Source: Phyto melanocephala
Taxonomy: Eukaryota; Arthropoda; Insecta; Diptera; Rhinophoridae
DNA length: 64,000 bases
Reading direction: 5' to 3'
Assembly: GCA_941918925.1 (NCBI GenBank)
Contig: OW799237.1
Location: 5,995,201 to 6,059,200, forward strand
Below, in pieces: positions 61,598 through 64,000 of this stretch; the stretch's first letter is position 1; each line of letters begins with the position of its first letter. A program made the translations under genes and the position numbers. The notes below the pieces were generated by a model, which ran no database searches, had not been told where the DNA came from, and saw nothing but the letters and a program-made list of their open reading frames with translations.

Positions 61598-62215
61598 TTA
61601 CGAGTTAGATTCGCTGGATTCTTCAGTTTTAGAGTCACTTTCCTCTTCTGTTAGAGCCTTAACACCTTCACCTTCCTCTGATGCCTCTTCGCAAACTTCT
61701 GTTTCTTCATTAAGCATTTCTGTTAAAACAGATACTAAATGCTTGGCTTCTTCTAGCTGTTGGCGTGATGTATTTAGCTCCTCTTCCAATCCATCAATAC
61801 GTTCATATAATCGCTGATTTTCCTCCAATGACTGTTCCAGAGCCTCACGTCTCTTTTCGGCCAAGCGTTCCCAATAGTGTTCACCAGGATTTTCTTTACT
61901 ACACAAATCTTCAGCAGTGATTTTCTTTGAGTACGAGGATTTTGAATCGGGACTAGTTTGAGTCTCAGCTGGCTTAGTTTCTACCTTTTTACGCTTCGCA
62001 TACTCGCTAGACGCAATCGTCGAGATTGAGGTTTCATGAACGGCGGCTTTAAGGCGACTCAGTTTGTCTAATTGTGGACGACCTGTTAGATTTTCTTTAT
62101 CAGTGGCTACACCCTGCAAGACTTTCAGGGTTTTGCGTTGATTTTTGATATTTTCTTGTTGTTCAGCCACTGACTCAACTTGAATGTAGATTTTTTTTGT
62201 GGCGGCACTAGACAT
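61598..62215 (-). CDS. geminin: geminin, inhibitor of DNA replication licensing
   Basis: Single-exon gene of 205 residues (Drosophila geminin is of similar size). Geminin binds Cdt1 in S/G2 nuclei, blocks reloading of the MCM helicase, and is destroyed by the APC/C at mitosis. Seen here: NIKNQRKTLKVLQG with a destruction box R27-K-T-L30; a basic KRKK at 74-77 as possible nuclear signal; a proline-directed TSP site near 87-89; KENPGEHYWERLAEKRREAL (107-126), the conserved Cdt1-binding segment (human ENPSSQYWKEVAEKRRKAL); a coiled coil through about residue 166 (LEENQRLYERIDGLEEEL) for dimerisation; and an acidic Ser/Glu-rich tail. The start ATG is the first in frame and the N-terminus aligns with the family. 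It runs opposite to the P450 exon and could be nested in that gene's intron. It looks intact. Confidence 0.95.
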   Translation of the reverse strand: MSSAATKKIYIQVESVAEQQENIKNQRKTLKVLQGVATDKENLTGRPQLDKLSRLKAAVHETSISTIASSEYAKRKKVETKPAETQTSPDSKSSYSKKITAEDLCSKENPGEHYWERLAEKRREALEQSLEENQRLYERIDGLEEELNTSRQQLEEAKHLVSVLTEMLNEETEVCEEASEEGEGVKALTEEESDSKTEESSESNS

Positions 62216-64000
62216 GTTTAATTTTTATGAATTAACAAAAAACGCACTTTCAATTTTTTAAAGCGTTTATTTATAATTTGTTAGTTGCTTTTAAATTTCG
62301 AAACTCACTTAGATAATAATGTCGACATCTGACTTAAAACTGGCCCAGATTTATTTTTTTTATCATTTAATTTTATTAAAAATTCAAGAAAAATTACTGC
62401 ACCACAATTTTAGAAACGTCAATTAACGCGCCTTTTTTAATAAGACTACATGAAGTTGGCTGCAGTTTCATAAAAAAAGCAAACACACTGTGCTGCGTTG
62501 CCAGAAATTTTTTTAGGAAAACATTACTAATCGATTAAAATAGTCATTAAAGGCTTTTACTAATATTTGTAAAAATGTGTTAATCTTTCATTTTGGATTT
62601 TTTGATTCAAACACCACAACTAACAGAAAAGTTTAAAAAATGTTTGTATATAGTATTGTTACAAAATCTGATGAAGACATGTATACAGGTATTCGTAAAA
62701 CAAACAAAAAATTTCTTTTGTGTATATATCAGATGAACCAACTATACGTTGTTTATCTATTTTTTGTTTACATTTCTATTGTAACTTCTGTATTTTAAAT
62801 CTGTGTTTTAAATCTTTATTTTATAAAGTCTGTTAAAAGTTTGAAAATATTTGATATACCCAATATGTATGTACATCTTAACATTTTTAGGCACTTTTCT
62901 TACCTCCTAGATTAATGAATCAGGAGTTTTAAAACTGTTTTTATAATATTTTTAATTTTTTTAAAATAAATTTAATAATTTTTTTATTTCCATAAAGTCA
63001 ACGAAAATTTTTTTTGTATATGAAAATAAGTATTTGAATATTAAAAAATAGTAAAAATTGCACTAACTAAAGAACGAGTATATTGCTAGATTGTTATATT
63101 TATTTATTTTTTAAACATTATTGCTAATTTTTTACCTTTTTATATGAATTCAATTTAAAATTTAAAAAATTACTAAACAATTGTTACCGTTTTGTTTGCA
63201 TACATTTTGTTGCCATCTAGTGATGCGTAGTATTTTTTAATATGCGCAGTACCAGCGTTGCCATCATTTTGATTTATTTGTGATTTTTTAACCAATTGTT
63301 AAATTGTTAATTTTTTTTCTTGTTATAATAATGTTTTTATTTTAGCTGTTTTAAAATATCAATTTGCAATTACTGGGATTACATTGTAATTCAGTTCGAA
63401 AGAAAGCATTTTTGAATTTCTTTCGTTAAGCAATGAAATTAAAACGAATTCTTTTTCGAATCAACATAAAATTAATGTTCTGTGTAAGGCAAAATCTTGA
63501 AAACAAATTCAATGTTCAATAAACTTGATTTTAACACAAACATTTACAAATTTAAGAGACGAAATAAGGAGGTTTTATTTATGTAACAGGAACTTTGTGA
63601 GAATTGCATGGTGTATGTCTTGATAGCAAATTTGTATGACACAAAAGTTGATTTATTCAAAAATTTTATTTAAACAAACAAATTAAAGTTAACATTTTTT
63701 TTGTATTAATTTTTTCAATAAAAAATAAAACTTACATACATATCTATATCGGTGAGGAAAAACAATCACGGTTATCACGAATTACACAATGTGAAAATTT
63801 GCAAATAAAATTTTTTAATCATATGAATTTTAATTTCGTTTTGTGAATTACATGTGAAGGAAATGACATACCTGAGAACAAATTAGGGTATTTGATTACG
63901 TACGAAATTATAAAATTTATTTGAGAATAGTGTGTTTTTTTTAATTGATACCAATTGTTTACAAGTTCCGGAATTTTCATGCGAAATTTTATTTGTGATA
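62216..64000. other. gene-less right end
   Basis: The first 150 bases are the geminin upstream region. The rest is AT-rich DNA with scattered hAT-end-like words (GCGTTGCCA at about 62494 and 63254) but no paired ends. No P450 exon or other coding sequence was recognised. Confidence 0.5.

Overview
The window looks like nuclear DNA of a higher fly, most likely a calyptrate (blow fly, house fly or a relative). It is very AT-rich, has short 49-232 bp GT-AG introns, and holds three protein genes whose best-known relatives are insect genes. The rest is a thick layer of decayed transposable elements. The species cannot be named from sequence alone. No bacterial, viral or CRISPR-type content was seen.

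Layout: about 1-48 kb has no recognisable host gene. It contains minus-strand remnants of LINE retrotransposons (RNase H and C-terminal parts at 1-660, 1585-3510, 9480-10800, 17488-18110, 27600-27790 and 28440-28640). It also contains mariner-type DNA elements (3587-4120, 7375-7700, 14087-14680, 22263-23508, 32330-33201), two Helitron-like families (18260-18942; 43657-44602 with relatives), hAT-like elements (24150-25218, 30865-31460), small inverted-repeat elements, two tRNA-derived SINEs (16178-16365 and 48270-48482), a 1.5 kb palindromic foldback element (36642-38173) and a 1.8 kb AT-rich element with TTAA ends (45293-47089). Many insertions can be bounded to the base by target-site duplications, and several are nested, so their order can be read.

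Genes: 49106-56638 (+) is a complete 20-exon gene for the proteasome adaptor and scaffold ECM29, about 1886 residues. 59377-59856 (+) is the first exon of a cytochrome P450 of the CYP3 clan (CYP6-like), with a TATA box upstream and a splice donor at its end, but with no later exon in the window. 61598-62215 (-) is geminin, the inhibitor of the replication licensing factor Cdt1, in a single exon. The three genes have unrelated jobs (protein degradation, xenobiotic or lipid oxidation, control of DNA replication), and nothing suggests they act as a unit. If the P450 is intact, geminin lies inside its first intron on the other strand.

The most interesting points are a SINE whose 3' tail matches the 3' end of a LINE in the same window (55 of 59 positions in the best block), the near-perfect 1.5 kb palindrome, the P450 exon without a visible partner, and a repeat with a conserved small hairpin near its 3' end. 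I did not find a clear new biological system. Most of the novelty lies in transposon structure.
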